A DNA stretch of 64,000 nucleotides from Actinomycetota bacterium (GTDB lineage: Bacteria; Actinomycetota; Actinomycetes; Streptosporangiales; Streptosporangiaceae), in NCBI GenBank assembly GCA_027314515.1, contig DAHVAR010000060.1:1-64000 (forward strand), read 5' to 3'. Positions 16,398-25,178 of the stretch are shown here, one piece after another (the stretch's first letter is position 1; the number at the start of each line of letters is the position of its first letter). The notes beneath the pieces were generated by a model. That model saw nothing but the letters and a program-made list of their open reading frames with translations. It had not been told where the DNA came from and did not search any database. The translations under genes and the position numbers were made by a program.

Positions 16398-17381
16398 TCA
16401 CCGGTGACGGCGCGCGGCCGGACCGCCCGCCGGCTCGGCGACGGCGACCAGGAGCCGGTCGCCTGCCTGAATCACCGGGTCGTCGCCTATCCCGAGCGCG
16501 AACCTGCCATCGTGCACCAGGCCGAGCACGAGACCGTCACGCTCGTCCCGGATGGCGCTCAGCGGCCGGCCGACGGCGTTCGCGCCGGCCTCGAGCTCGC
16601 TGAGCCGATGGTTGTTCGATCCGACGAGATGGGCGAGCATGTCCCCGGCGTGCGGCGCCTCCAGGCTCTTCGCCAGCGTCGACGCGATCAGCGCGTGCGC
16701 CGAGATGACCTGATGGACGCCCAGCGCGGTGAGCGCCTCGCGCACCGATGATGAGCTCACCAGGGCGGCCGTCTCCAGGCGGGGAGCCAGCTTGCGCAGC
16801 AGCACCGAACTGACCAGCACGTCTCCGTCCGACTGCCCGGTGATCAGTGCCTGCTCGGCGCCTTCCGGCCTGGCTGACCGCAGGACTGTCTCGTCGGTCG
16901 GGTCGCCGCGCACCAGGTGAACCTCCGGCGGGACGCCGACCGGATCGGTGTCGGCGACCAGCACCACCGGGATCCCCGCCATGGCCAGTTCGGCCAGGAT
17001 CGCGGGCACCGCGTCGTTCGTGCCGATCACCAGGCGGTAGCGGCCCTCCGGGAAGTGGCTGCGCATAGCCAGGATCCTTCGTATTCCGGCCGCTGCCGCG
17101 TCGGCGCTCGCGAGCGCGAACACCGAGGCCAGCAGCGGGATCGTGATGAGCATGACGAGCGAGGCGACCACCCGGCCGGCCGCGTTGTGCGGCGTCACGT
17201 CGCCGTACCCGACCGTCGTCGCAGTGGTGATCGCCCAGTACAAGCCGGTGCTGAACGGCAGCCCCTGGGTGGCGGCGAATGCCCCGGCACCGGCCAGCAC
17301 GCAGCAGGCGGCCGCCGATAGCAGCACCGCGATGTGCTTCCGGTGGTGCGGGCCGAACAGGCGAACCAGTATCGTGAGCAC
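16398..17381 (-). CDS. Two-TM potassium channel with RCK (TrkA-N/TrkA-C) domain
   Basis: 327 aa. Two membrane helices (about 18-38 and 68-92) flank a pore loop with the selectivity filter TTVGYGD. The cytoplasmic half has a Rossmann-type RCK domain (YRLVIGTNDAVPAILAEL ... VVLVADTDPVGV) and a TrkA-C-like end (GIGDDPVIQAGDRLLVAV). The nucleotide-binding Gly motif is altered (VIGTNDAVP rather than GxGxxG). A ligand-gated K+ channel is the likely function. Confidence 0.88.
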   Translation of the reverse strand: MLTILVRLFGPHHRKHIAVLLSAAACCVLAGAGAFAATQGLPFSTGLYWAITTATTVGYGDVTPHNAAGRVVASLVMLITIPLLASVFALASADAAAAGIRRILAMRSHFPEGRYRLVIGTNDAVPAILAELAMAGIPVVLVADTDPVGVPPEVHLVRGDPTDETVLRSARPEGAEQALITGQSDGDVLVSSVLLRKLAPRLETAALVSSSSVREALTALGVHQVISAHALIASTLAKSLEAPHAGDMLAHLVGSNNHRLSELEAGANAVGRPLSAIRDERDGLVLGLVHDGRFALGIGDDPVIQAGDRLLVAVAEPAGGPAARRHR

Positions 17382-17430
17382 GCATCAATCGTGCCGTATG
17401 GCTCCTTGTGCTACAGCCGGGCCATCGTGG

Positions 17431-18264
17431 CTAACGCAGGCCGGCGAACAAGTCCTCTTCCGGCACCGCGGCTCCGGTCGTGTCGGACGCCCGGACGAAG
17501 CTCTCCCGCCCGAAGGTCTGCGCGGCGATCTGCGGTGGCAGCTTGCTGAACCAGGACTCCTGGATCTGGCTGGCATGCGCGAACAGAGCCTCGCGCTTGC
17601 GCTCGAGGACCGGCCGGATGTCCACCGTCGTGGTGATCCGCTGCTCGGCCTCCTCCATCTGCCTGCGCTGCTCAGCCGTGAACTCGCCGGGGTCCGGTAC
17701 CTCGGCGCCGAGTTCGCGCAGCGCCTCCCACACCTTGCGCCAGTCGCTGCCGCGCATCGCCGTCTGGTAGTACTTCGCCGGGATGCCGGACTGCGCCGCC
17801 GCTGCCTGCGCCGCCCTCGCGGCATGCACATGGTCGGGGTGCTGGTACATGCCCTTGTCGTCGTAGGAGATCACGATCTGCGGGCGGTACAGCTCGATCA
17901 GCCCGCCGATTCGCTCGGCCACGAGGTCCAGCGGCACGTTGCAGAACGCGCCCGGCCGGTCTCTGAACTCCCAGTCCGGCATGCCTGAATCGTGGTAGCC
18001 GAGCAGCTCCAGGCTGCTCACGCCGAGGATCTTGCACGACTGTTGCAGTTCGGCCAGCCGCAGGCCGGCCACGGCCCGCTCGTCGTGCCCGTCCTCGCCC
18101 GGCTTGATCTGGCCGGGAGCATCGCCGAACTCGCCGTTGGTGCAGGTGACGACGACCGTCCGGACACCCTGGTCAGAGTAGAGGGCGAGCACACCGCCGG
18201 TGCTCGATGCCTCGTCGTCGGGATGTGCATGCACAGCCATCAGGGTGAGGGTGTCGGGTGCCAT
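17431..18264 (-). CDS. mca: Mycothiol S-conjugate amidase (PIG-L family)
   Basis: 277 aa. The zinc-binding motif AHPDDEASSTGG near the N-terminus and HPDHVHAARA later, with YDDKGMYQHPDH, are typical of Mca rather than MshB. Mca cleaves mycothiol-toxin conjugates to a mercapturic acid and GlcN-Ins in detoxification. Mycothiol is confined to Actinobacteria, which supports the taxonomic call. MshB, the deacetylase paralogue, is the main alternative. Confidence 0.84.
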   Translation of the reverse strand: MAPDTLTLMAVHAHPDDEASSTGGVLALYSDQGVRTVVVTCTNGEFGDAPGQIKPGEDGHDERAVAGLRLAELQQSCKILGVSSLELLGYHDSGMPDWEFRDRPGAFCNVPLDLVAERIGGLIELYRPQIVISYDDKGMYQHPDHVHAARAAQAAAAQSGIPAKYYQTAMRGSDWRKVWEALRELGAEVPDPGEFTAEQRRQMEEAEQRITTTVDIRPVLERKREALFAHASQIQESWFSKLPPQIAAQTFGRESFVRASDTTGAAVPEEDLFAGLR

Positions 18265-18385
18265 GGTCGCAAGCCTGCCTTATTTCGCCAGGCAGCGCAC
18301 ATTGGGCACCCGGCGCCGGCGTCGATCCGAACCAGTCGATCTCCGGTGGTCCGGACCGCCGGGCCGGCAGTGGTAAGCAGGAATC

Positions 18386-18742
18386 ATGACGGCTGACAGT
18401 AGCCGTGGCGCCTTGCTGGCCGCGGAGCGGCAAGCGGCACTGGACCGGCTAGCGGCACTGGACCGCGACTTCAGCGCGATCATCGAGGCCGCCGGGCAGG
18501 CCAATGCCGACGACGAGCACGATCCGGAAGGTGCCACGATCGCATTCGAGCGGCAGCACATCGCTGCCCTGATCGACCAGGCCACCCGGCAACTCGCAGC
18601 GGTGGACGCGGCTATCGGCAGGCTCGAGTCCGGCCAGTACGGCCGGTGCGAACGGTGCGGCAAGGCCATCGCTGCGGCTCGCCTGGCGGCCAGGCCGACC
18701 GCGACCACCTGCATCGGCTGCGCGAGCCGCAGGTCAGGCTGA
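18386..18742 (+). CDS. DksA/TraR-type C4 zinc-finger protein
   Basis: 118 aa. An N-terminal coiled coil (about 5-70) is followed by the C4 finger CERCGKAIAAARLAARPTATTCIGCA, preceded by IGRLESGQYGRCERCG as in TraR/DksA family proteins. The usual acidic coiled-coil tip is not obvious, so a true DksA effect on RNA polymerase is only a possibility. It is convergent with the aquaporin gene, 41 bp away. Confidence 0.8.
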   Translation: MTADSSRGALLAAERQAALDRLAALDRDFSAIIEAAGQANADDEHDPEGATIAFERQHIAALIDQATRQLAAVDAAIGRLESGQYGRCERCGKAIAAARLAARPTATTCIGCASRRSG

Positions 18743-18783
18743 GCATCCCGGTGAGCCGTGCGGAGCCCTGCCGATCGGTCATG

Positions 18784-19713
18784 TCAGGTGCCCTCGTCGC
18801 CGGCGCCCTCGCCGGCCGGTGCCTCGCCGCCGGAACCCGGCCCCGCACCAGGCGGCTCGGGCGGCTCGGCAGCCCCCGGCCGCTCCGGCGCGGCCTGCGG
18901 TTCCCCAATCCGGGTTGGGTGCCACAGCGTGCCGAGCGTGCCCTGTGCTGCCCTGGTCCCGGACAGCCCGCCGCCCGGCCCGCGCAGGATCTGGGCAATG
19001 CCCACCGCCACGAGCGCCCCGATCGCCGGTCCGAGCAGGTACGCCCACCAGGCCGTCCAGTTGCCGATCACCAGGGCTGGCCCCAGCGACCGGGCCGGGT
19101 TCATCGAAGCTCCGCTGACCGGCGCGCCGAACAAGCCGGCTAGCGCGATGTACCCCCCGACGCCGAAGGCAGCTACCGCCCCGAGTTGCTGCGCCCCGGA
19201 TGCGGTCCCGAGCACAACGCTGACCAGGCCGGCTGTCAGCAGCGCCTCCCAGGCCAGGGCGGTCCATGTGGATATCCCGTGGCCGGGCAAAGTCAGCCCG
19301 GCGCTGCCCTGCTCACCGATCAGGCCGATCAGCAGCAGTGTCGCTAGCGCCGCGCCAGCGAGCTGCGCCGCGATATAGAGCGGCACCCGGCGCCAGGGAA
19401 AGTCGCCCCGCAGCGCGAAGGCAGCGCTGACCACCGGATTGAGATGCGCGCCGGAGACAGCGCCCATGAACAAGATGATCGCCATGACCATCACGCCCGG
19501 TCCGACGGCCTGGGCCGGGCCGGGTACCACGTCGCCGCCGAACCGCGTATTGACCATCCCGCCGCCGACGGCCACGACCACGAGCAGGAACGTCCCGAAC
19601 AGCTCGCTGAATATCCGGCGCCACTCGTAGCTGGCGTTCCAGAAGTCGAACTGGCGAGCGAACGCGTTGGGCCGGCCGATCGACCGCAGCGCCACATTGA
19701 CGTGGGTCGGCAA
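18784..19713 (-). CDS. MIP-family aquaporin/glycerol channel with NPV in first motif
   Basis: 309 aa, six membrane helices. The two half-helix motifs are HLNPVVSAA (about 93) and SMNPARSLGP (about 200); the first has Val in place of Ala in the classical NPA box. The first ~30 residues are cytoplasmic, and the last ~65 form a Pro/Gly/Ala/Glu-rich tail with no fold visible. Water or small-solute conduction is the family function. Confidence 0.85.
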   Translation of the reverse strand: MPTHVNVALRSIGRPNAFARQFDFWNASYEWRRIFSELFGTFLLVVVAVGGGMVNTRFGGDVVPGPAQAVGPGVMVMAIILFMGAVSGAHLNPVVSAAFALRGDFPWRRVPLYIAAQLAGAALATLLLIGLIGEQGSAGLTLPGHGISTWTALAWEALLTAGLVSVVLGTASGAQQLGAVAAFGVGGYIALAGLFGAPVSGASMNPARSLGPALVIGNWTAWWAYLLGPAIGALVAVGIAQILRGPGGGLSGTRAAQGTLGTLWHPTRIGEPQAAPERPGAAEPPEPPGAGPGSGGEAPAGEGAGDEGT

Positions 19714-19780
19714 GCCCGGCGGGGTGCCCGGGGTGCCCTGAGGCTGGCTGCTGATGCCTGTCTCCTTCCGCTAGCAGCTG

Positions 19781-21145
19781 CTAGGCCGACCCGGCCATCC
19801 GGTCCAGAATCTGCCTGACCAGGCCCATCGGTGTCTGCGGATGCAGGAATGCGAGCCTGGCCACGGTCTCGCCGTCCCAGCGGGTCGGCGGCGCGAACGC
19901 CACCTGGTCGTCAAGCAGCGCGTCTGCCCAGGCCGCGTAGTCGGCGGGCTGCCAGCCAATCCGCCGGAACAGGACTACCGACAGCTGAGGTTCCCTGACG
20001 AGTTCCAGGTAACCCCTGGCGGAAATCTCTGCCGCAGTCTGCCTGGCGAGATCGATGGCTGACTCGATGGCCGCGCTGTAGGCGCGCACGCCGTGCACGC
20101 ACAGCGAGAACCACAGCGGCAGGCCCCTGGCGCGCCGGGTCAGGTGGTAGGCGTAGTCGGTCGGGTTCCACCCGGCCGGCTCGGAGTGGATGACATCGAG
20201 GTATCCGGCGTCCTGCAGATGGACGGAACGGGCTAGTTCCGGGTCACGGTACAGCAGCGCCGCGCAGTCGAACGGCGCGAACAGCCACTTGTGCGGGTCG
20301 ACCACGAACGAGTCAGCGCGCTCGATGCCGTCGTAGGCCGCCCGGACGCTCGGCGCGAGCAGGCCGGCGCCGCCGTAGGCGCCATCCACGTGAAACCACA
20401 GGGCGTGCCTGCTCGCTACGTCCGCAAGTCCGGCCAGGTCGTCGATGATGCCGGCGTTGGTAGTGCCAGCCGTCGCCAGCACCGCAGCCAGCGACTCGGG
20501 TTCGCCATCAGCGGCGATCGCCGCGGCAACCGCGTCCCCGGTCAGCCGGTGATCCGCGGTCGGCACCACGAGCGGGTCCATTTCCAGCAGCCGGAGCGTA
20601 TTGCCGACCGAGGAATGCGCGTCCGAGCCGACAATCACGCGCCACCGCCTGCCCGGTGCAGCGGACCTCCGCTTGGCTGCCTCGCGGGCGACGGCGAGCG
20701 CGGAAAGGTTAGCTGCAGAGCCACCGGACACGAAGCAGCCGCCTGCTTCGCCCGGCAGCCCTGCCCGGTCCGCGAGCAGCCTCAGGACCTGATTCTCGGC
20801 GTGGATCGCGCCTGCGGCTTCCAGCCACGAGATGCCCTGGATCGACGCGCAGGAGACGAGCATGTCGAACAGCAGGGCCGCCTTGGTCGGCGCCGCCGGG
20901 ATGAAGCCGAGGAAACGCGGGCTGTCCGCGGAGATCACCGCCGGCGCGAGCGTCGAGGCGTACACGCCGAGAACCTGATCGGGGTTGTGGCCCTCGTCGC
21001 CGAGCAGCCCGGACAGCGCCACGTCCAGCTCGGCCGGATCACGCGAGCCGGAATCCAGCGGCACCGGATCAAGCCGGAGCCGGTTCTCCGCGTAGGCCAG
21101 CACCGACCTGATCATCATCTCGGTCGTCGGGTCCACGCTGTGCAT
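19781..21145 (-). CDS. PLP-dependent group II amino-acid decarboxylase
   Basis: 454 aa, fold type I. WFHVDGAYGGAGLLAP contains the Asp that contacts the pyridine ring, and SFVVDPHKWLFAPFDCAALL holds the PLP-binding Lys. LDPVPLDSGSRDPAELDVALSG near the N-terminus and the overall length agree with aromatic-L-amino-acid/tyrosine decarboxylases of actinomycetes. The substrate cannot be read from the sequence. It precedes the serpin-like gene's 3' end by only 25 bp in the same orientation, so the two may be co-transcribed. Confidence 0.84.
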   Translation of the reverse strand: MHSVDPTTEMMIRSVLAYAENRLRLDPVPLDSGSRDPAELDVALSGLLGDEGHNPDQVLGVYASTLAPAVISADSPRFLGFIPAAPTKAALLFDMLVSCASIQGISWLEAAGAIHAENQVLRLLADRAGLPGEAGGCFVSGGSAANLSALAVAREAAKRRSAAPGRRWRVIVGSDAHSSVGNTLRLLEMDPLVVPTADHRLTGDAVAAAIAADGEPESLAAVLATAGTTNAGIIDDLAGLADVASRHALWFHVDGAYGGAGLLAPSVRAAYDGIERADSFVVDPHKWLFAPFDCAALLYRDPELARSVHLQDAGYLDVIHSEPAGWNPTDYAYHLTRRARGLPLWFSLCVHGVRAYSAAIESAIDLARQTAAEISARGYLELVREPQLSVVLFRRIGWQPADYAAWADALLDDQVAFAPPTRWDGETVARLAFLHPQTPMGLVRQILDRMAGSA

Positions 21146-21170
21146 GGCGGCAACCTAGCGCACTAGCGCA

Positions 21171-22439
21171 CTATCTGGGCGGCTTGCCTGCGGACCCGCC
21201 ATCCCCGGCCGCGTCCCGCGGCTCGCTGACCCAGGCGGAGAAGACCGGAAGCCCGTGCCACGGGCCGGGGCGGGCGCTACCGGACCCGGCGTCAGCGTTC
21301 CCGGCGGTGCCGGCACCGGCACTGCTGTCGCCGCTGTCGGCCGGGTCGGTCGTGATCGCTACTGCGGCATAGGGATGCGCGAAGCGCAACTCGGCTTCCC
21401 GCCGCCTGGACGGCTGCCGCATCGCGAGCACGATCCCCACCGCGGTGGCCGCCGCAGCCTCGAAGCCGGTACGCGAGTACCGGGCCGTCGCCGACTGGCT
21501 GGCCTGCCAGGGGCCCGGACGGGGCGCGATCGCATTCCTGGCCGCCTGGAAGCCTAGCGACGGGTCAGTCAGCTCGTGCTGCGATGTAGCTGACCAGGCG
21601 GGCAGCACCGCGATACAGGCATCTGAGCCGGCCGTGACCTCGCGCAGCCGCCACAACGGTCCCTCGCCGAGCGGCAGGTCGGCGAGGGCCCTGCGCCGCA
21701 CCGGGCCGCCGGTCGCGTGCTGGACCCCGATCCGGTGCGCTACCGCCAGCACCGTACCGGCGGGCACGTCCGCCGCGGCCGCGACCGAGATGACGAGCAG
21801 GCCGCCAGCCGCCTGGGCAGCGTGCACGATCACGTCCCCGGCATCGGGCGTGACCGCAACGTACTGCGTGTGACCGCCCTGCCGGGGGGATCGCAGCACC
21901 AGGCTCAGCCGTCCGGCCCACGGGCTTGCGCTGCCGAGGCTGGCTGCCGGGGCCAGCTCGAACGGAACCGTCCACGACACCTTGCTGGCCAGCACGGAGG
22001 CCAGGATCAGGGTCAGGCCGTCGCCGCGAATCGGGAACCGGTCGATCAGGCCGAACGTGTGCGCCCGAGCCCACTGGTCCAGCCCGGCCGGGCCGGGCAC
22101 TTCGCCGGTGGTGACCTGAGCTGGCAGGCCGGCGCGCCAGCGCCGGAATCCGGGACCGGGATCGGCTCCGCCGCTGGTCCAGGCCGCGACCGCGCTTGCG
22201 ACTACGGGATGCGGACGGGCCAGCAGGTCAGCGGCCGCGCGAGCGGCGGCGTCGGCATCGCAGCCAAGCACCTCGGTCAGGGCTTCACGATCCGGCCCGG
22301 CGCTGGCGGGCGCGGCAAGCGCCAGCAGCAGCCAGGCCCCGAGCGGCGAGGCGACGTGGTGCCTCGCCCCGATGGCCGAATGCAAGCGCGCCGCATAGCG
22401 AACTACGCAGGTCGCGACGAGGCTTGTCGAGTCAGCCAT
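21171..22439 (-). CDS. Divergent serpin-family protein
   Basis: 422 aa. Weak but ordered serpin landmarks: helix B SPLGAWLLLALAA; the breach region LILASVLASKVSWTVPFEL, matching 'N.(I/L)YFKG.W...F'; a hinge TGFEAAAATAVGI like the EEGTEAAAAT motif before the reactive loop; and a C-terminal FAHPYAAVAI in place of F.ADHPF.F.I. The expected GTEAAAAT Thr is changed and the reactive loop is basic (MRQPSRRREAE). No signal peptide is seen, so it may act inside the cell. A long Gly/Ala/Ser-rich tail is unusual. Function as a protease inhibitor is not certain. Confidence 0.65.
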   Translation of the reverse strand: MADSTSLVATCVVRYAARLHSAIGARHHVASPLGAWLLLALAAPASAGPDREALTEVLGCDADAAARAAADLLARPHPVVASAVAAWTSGGADPGPGFRRWRAGLPAQVTTGEVPGPAGLDQWARAHTFGLIDRFPIRGDGLTLILASVLASKVSWTVPFELAPAASLGSASPWAGRLSLVLRSPRQGGHTQYVAVTPDAGDVIVHAAQAAGGLLVISVAAAADVPAGTVLAVAHRIGVQHATGGPVRRRALADLPLGEGPLWRLREVTAGSDACIAVLPAWSATSQHELTDPSLGFQAARNAIAPRPGPWQASQSATARYSRTGFEAAAATAVGIVLAMRQPSRRREAELRFAHPYAAVAITTDPADSGDSSAGAGTAGNADAGSGSARPGPWHGLPVFSAWVSEPRDAAGDGGSAGKPPR

Positions 22440-22507
22440 AAGGCAACCTTGCCAAACTGTCGCCGCGACCGCGAAGCGCTGGGTCGAAGGAGCAGTATGG
22501 CGGCCGG

Positions 22508-24151
22508 TCAGACCGCGGAGGTGACCTGGGCCGCGGCGCCGGTGTTGTCGCCGCCAGCCTGCTGGCGCCTGAGCCAGAAGAAGGTGACGATTCCGGCGAC
22601 CAGTACCAGGGCTGCCGCCAGGTACAGCGCGGCGTGCAGCCCGGACTCGAACGCGCTATACGCCGCCTGGATGACTTCCTGGACCAGTTTGGGCTGGCCG
22701 GCGCCAGCGGCTCCGCCCGCGCCCTGGGCGTGCCCGTTGGACGGCTCGAGCCCTGTCTCGACGCCGTTGATGACAATCTGCTGGATGCTCTTGGGCAAGC
22801 CGAGCGACTGGAGCCGGGTGGCGATGTAGGCAGACAGCCGGGCGGACACCAGGGCACCGAGCACTGCCACGCCGGTGACGGCACCAATCTCGCGGCTGGT
22901 GTTGGTCGTAGAGGCCGCCATGCCCGAACGCTCCGGCGGCACCGCCGACAGCGCCGAGGAGGTGGCGGGCACGACAGTGGCGCCGATGCCGATTCCGGTG
23001 AGCGAGAGGGCGGCTGCCAACGGCAGGTAGCCCGGATGCGGGTTGACGGTGACCGAGGTCAGCAACAGCCCGAGAGCGAACAGCAGGCAGCCGGTCACGA
23101 TCGTCCACCGCTCGCCGATCACCACCGTCGAGCGGCCGGCCAGCAGCGCCGCAGCCGCGAGCAGCACCGTCATCGGCAGGAATATCAGCGCGATCTGGTA
23201 ACCGCTGTAGCCCACGACCTCCTCGAGGTACAGCGCCGTGAAGAAGAACACCGCAAAGGTGGCGAAATATGCGCAGAACGCAACGACATTGGCGACCGCG
23301 AATCGTGGCACCCGGATGAAACGCAGGTCGAGCAAGGGGTGCGCGGCCTTGGTCTCCCACCAGAAGAAGGTGATCACGGCAAGGACGCCGACGCACAGCA
23401 ACGCGATCACCCGGGCGGAGCCAAAGCCTGATTTCTCGGCCAGGATCACCGCGAAGGCCACCGCTGACAGCGCGACCGCGCCGAACGCAACGCCCGCGGT
23501 GTCGACCCGGTGCGCATCAGGATCAGCGTTCTCTGGCAGCACCGCCAGCACGCCCGCCAGCGCGATCGCGCCGACGATCAGGTTGAACCAGAAGATCGCG
23601 CGCCAGTCCCATTCGCCGACCAGCGCGCCGCCGATGACCGGGCCCATGGCGAGCGCCACCCCGGTAACCGAGGTCCAGACGGCGAGCGCCCTGGCTCTGA
23701 TGCGCTCGTTGGTGTAGATATGCCGGATCATCGACAGCGTGCCCGGCTCGCTCGCCGCCGCGCCGAACCCCATGACGGCCCGGCCGGCAATCAGCACGCC
23801 GACGTTGGGTGCCTCCGCGGACAGGATCGAGCCGGCGCAGAAAATGACGACGCCGATGACCATGACGCGCTTGCGGCCGAACTCGTCGCCGACCATGCCG
23901 AAGCCCAGCATCGCCCCGGCGAATGTCAGGGCGTAGGCACCGACCACCCACTGCAGGCCGGCCACGCCCGCGTGCAGCTGAGTCTGCACGTTCCCGAGCG
24001 CGACGCTGACCACGGTGTTATCGAGGAAGGTCAGGAAAACGACGACGCACAGCACGATGAGGGCAAGGGGGCGGCCGCCGTGCCTAGCCGCCACCGCCTC
24101 GCCTTCGTCGGCGCCGTCCGGGCTGACCACTATCAGGTGGCTGACTTGCAT
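22508..24151 (-). CDS. MFS multidrug exporter, DHA2 (EmrB/QacA) family
   Basis: 547 aa with about 14 membrane helices. TFLDNTVVSVALGNVQ in helix 1 is the DHA2 motif D1; GDEFGRKRVMVIG is motif A and VTGVALAMGPVIGGALVG motif C. A drug/proton antiporter is likely. Its start lies inside the 3' end of the preceding lipoprotein gene (19-bp overlap), so the two are probably one operon. Confidence 0.88.
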   Translation of the reverse strand: MQVSHLIVVSPDGADEGEAVAARHGGRPLALIVLCVVVFLTFLDNTVVSVALGNVQTQLHAGVAGLQWVVGAYALTFAGAMLGFGMVGDEFGRKRVMVIGVVIFCAGSILSAEAPNVGVLIAGRAVMGFGAAASEPGTLSMIRHIYTNERIRARALAVWTSVTGVALAMGPVIGGALVGEWDWRAIFWFNLIVGAIALAGVLAVLPENADPDAHRVDTAGVAFGAVALSAVAFAVILAEKSGFGSARVIALLCVGVLAVITFFWWETKAAHPLLDLRFIRVPRFAVANVVAFCAYFATFAVFFFTALYLEEVVGYSGYQIALIFLPMTVLLAAAALLAGRSTVVIGERWTIVTGCLLFALGLLLTSVTVNPHPGYLPLAAALSLTGIGIGATVVPATSSALSAVPPERSGMAASTTNTSREIGAVTGVAVLGALVSARLSAYIATRLQSLGLPKSIQQIVINGVETGLEPSNGHAQGAGGAAGAGQPKLVQEVIQAAYSAFESGLHAALYLAAALVLVAGIVTFFWLRRQQAGGDNTGAAAQVTSAV

Positions 24152-24702
24152 GCGGCGGGCAAACCTGACGTCTTGCCCGCGTTCTCGATGATCAGCAGCC
24201 CGCAGAAGCTTGCCACGCCCACCTTCCAGGTGCCGTTCTGCAGCACGGCCGTCCCTGTCTGGTTCTTCAGCTCGGGCGTGCCGCTGACGAGGATCTCGTA
24301 TTTCACCGTCGCCTGGGTAGGCGAGGTGACGGTGACGTTTGTGACCTTAGCGGTCGCCAGCGATGCGAGGCTAGAGCCCGACTGGCTCCTGATTACCGAC
24401 GCGAACGTCGGTCCGTCCTGGAGCAGCGTTACCCGCTTGCTATCCGGTGTCCTGGCGTTGAAGAAGGCTTCCCAGTTCGAGGTGATCGCGGCAATCGTTG
24501 CGGCGCTCGCACTCGATGACGTGCCCGCCGAGGCGGCCGGGGATGACGAGGCCGGGGGTGTGGCGGCCGGCGAAGAGGTCCCCGCCGGCGCAGACGAACC
24601 CGCTGACGTCGGGCTGCTGCCGCCGCAGGCCGCCAGGGTCACGGTGAGGGCAGCGAGCGCGCACGCCCCGAGCAGCTGCGAGATGTGCCTATGAGAATTC
24701 AT
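24133..24702 (-). CDS. Putative lipoprotein
   Basis: 189 aa from the ATG at 24702 (GGAGG 7 bases upstream; the tracked start at 24765 adds an unlikely leader). Signal peptide with lipobox LAAC (TVTLAACGGSS), then a ~45-residue Ser/Ala/Pro/Thr-rich linker, then a globular part (ITSNWEAFFNARTPDSKRVTLLQDG ... NGTWKVGVASFCGLL) resembling low-molecular-weight antigen MTB12/NTF2-like lipoproteins. It is probably anchored on the outer face of the membrane and co-expressed with the MFS exporter. Confidence 0.72.
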   Translation of the reverse strand: MNSHRHISQLLGACALAALTVTLAACGGSSPTSAGSSAPAGTSSPAATPPASSSPAASAGTSSSASAATIAAITSNWEAFFNARTPDSKRVTLLQDGPTFASVIRSQSGSSLASLATAKVTNVTVTSPTQATVKYEILVSGTPELKNQTGTAVLQNGTWKVGVASFCGLLIIENAGKTSGLPAACKSAT

Positions 24703-24816
24703 ACAGCAATCCTCCAACTGTCTTTCAGCCGGTGGCATTCCACCCTGGACCTGATCTTCTCGCAATTACCGGCCGGCCGGTTAACCGTGAGGTGACAGCC
24801 GTGTCATGCTGGCAGG

Positions 24817-25164
24817 ATGTCCGACCTCGAACTGCTCCGGGGCCGCGTGCGCCAGTTCACCGCCGACCGGGACTGGAGCCGTTACCACGATCCGAAATCA
24901 GTGCTGCTCGCCCTGGTAGGTGAAGTCGGCGAACTCGCCGAGTTGTTCCAATGGCTGCCCGCAGGCACAGCGGCCAAACTCGCCGCTTCCGAGCCACTGC
25001 ATACCAGGGCTGCCGAGGAAATGTCGGACGTGCTGCTGTACCTGATCCTGCTGGCCGATGTCCTGGGGGTCGATCTGGCTGCCGCGGCCAATGCCAAGCT
25101 GGATGACAATGCCCGCCGGTACCCGCCAGGCGTTCCCCAGCCGCAGGCCGGCCCGGCGAGCTGA
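24817..25164 (+). CDS. MazG-like nucleotide pyrophosphohydrolase
   Basis: 115 aa. LVGEVGELAELFQWL carries the EExxE-type metal-binding motif and AAEEMSDVLLYLILLADVLGVDL the second acidic cluster, as in the RS21-C6/MazG-like all-alpha NTP pyrophosphatases that clean up non-canonical dNTPs. It is convergent with the UvrD-type helicase gene. Confidence 0.82.
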   Translation: MSDLELLRGRVRQFTADRDWSRYHDPKSVLLALVGEVGELAELFQWLPAGTAAKLAASEPLHTRAAEEMSDVLLYLILLADVLGVDLAAAANAKLDDNARRYPPGVPQPQAGPAS

Positions 25165-25178
25165 GCCGCCGAGCTGCG

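Noticed and set aside
14552-16603. 683-aa plus-strand ORF opposite hypF
   Set aside because: It is the antisense of a certain gene in high-GC DNA, with Arg/Gly/Gln-rich composition and no motif.
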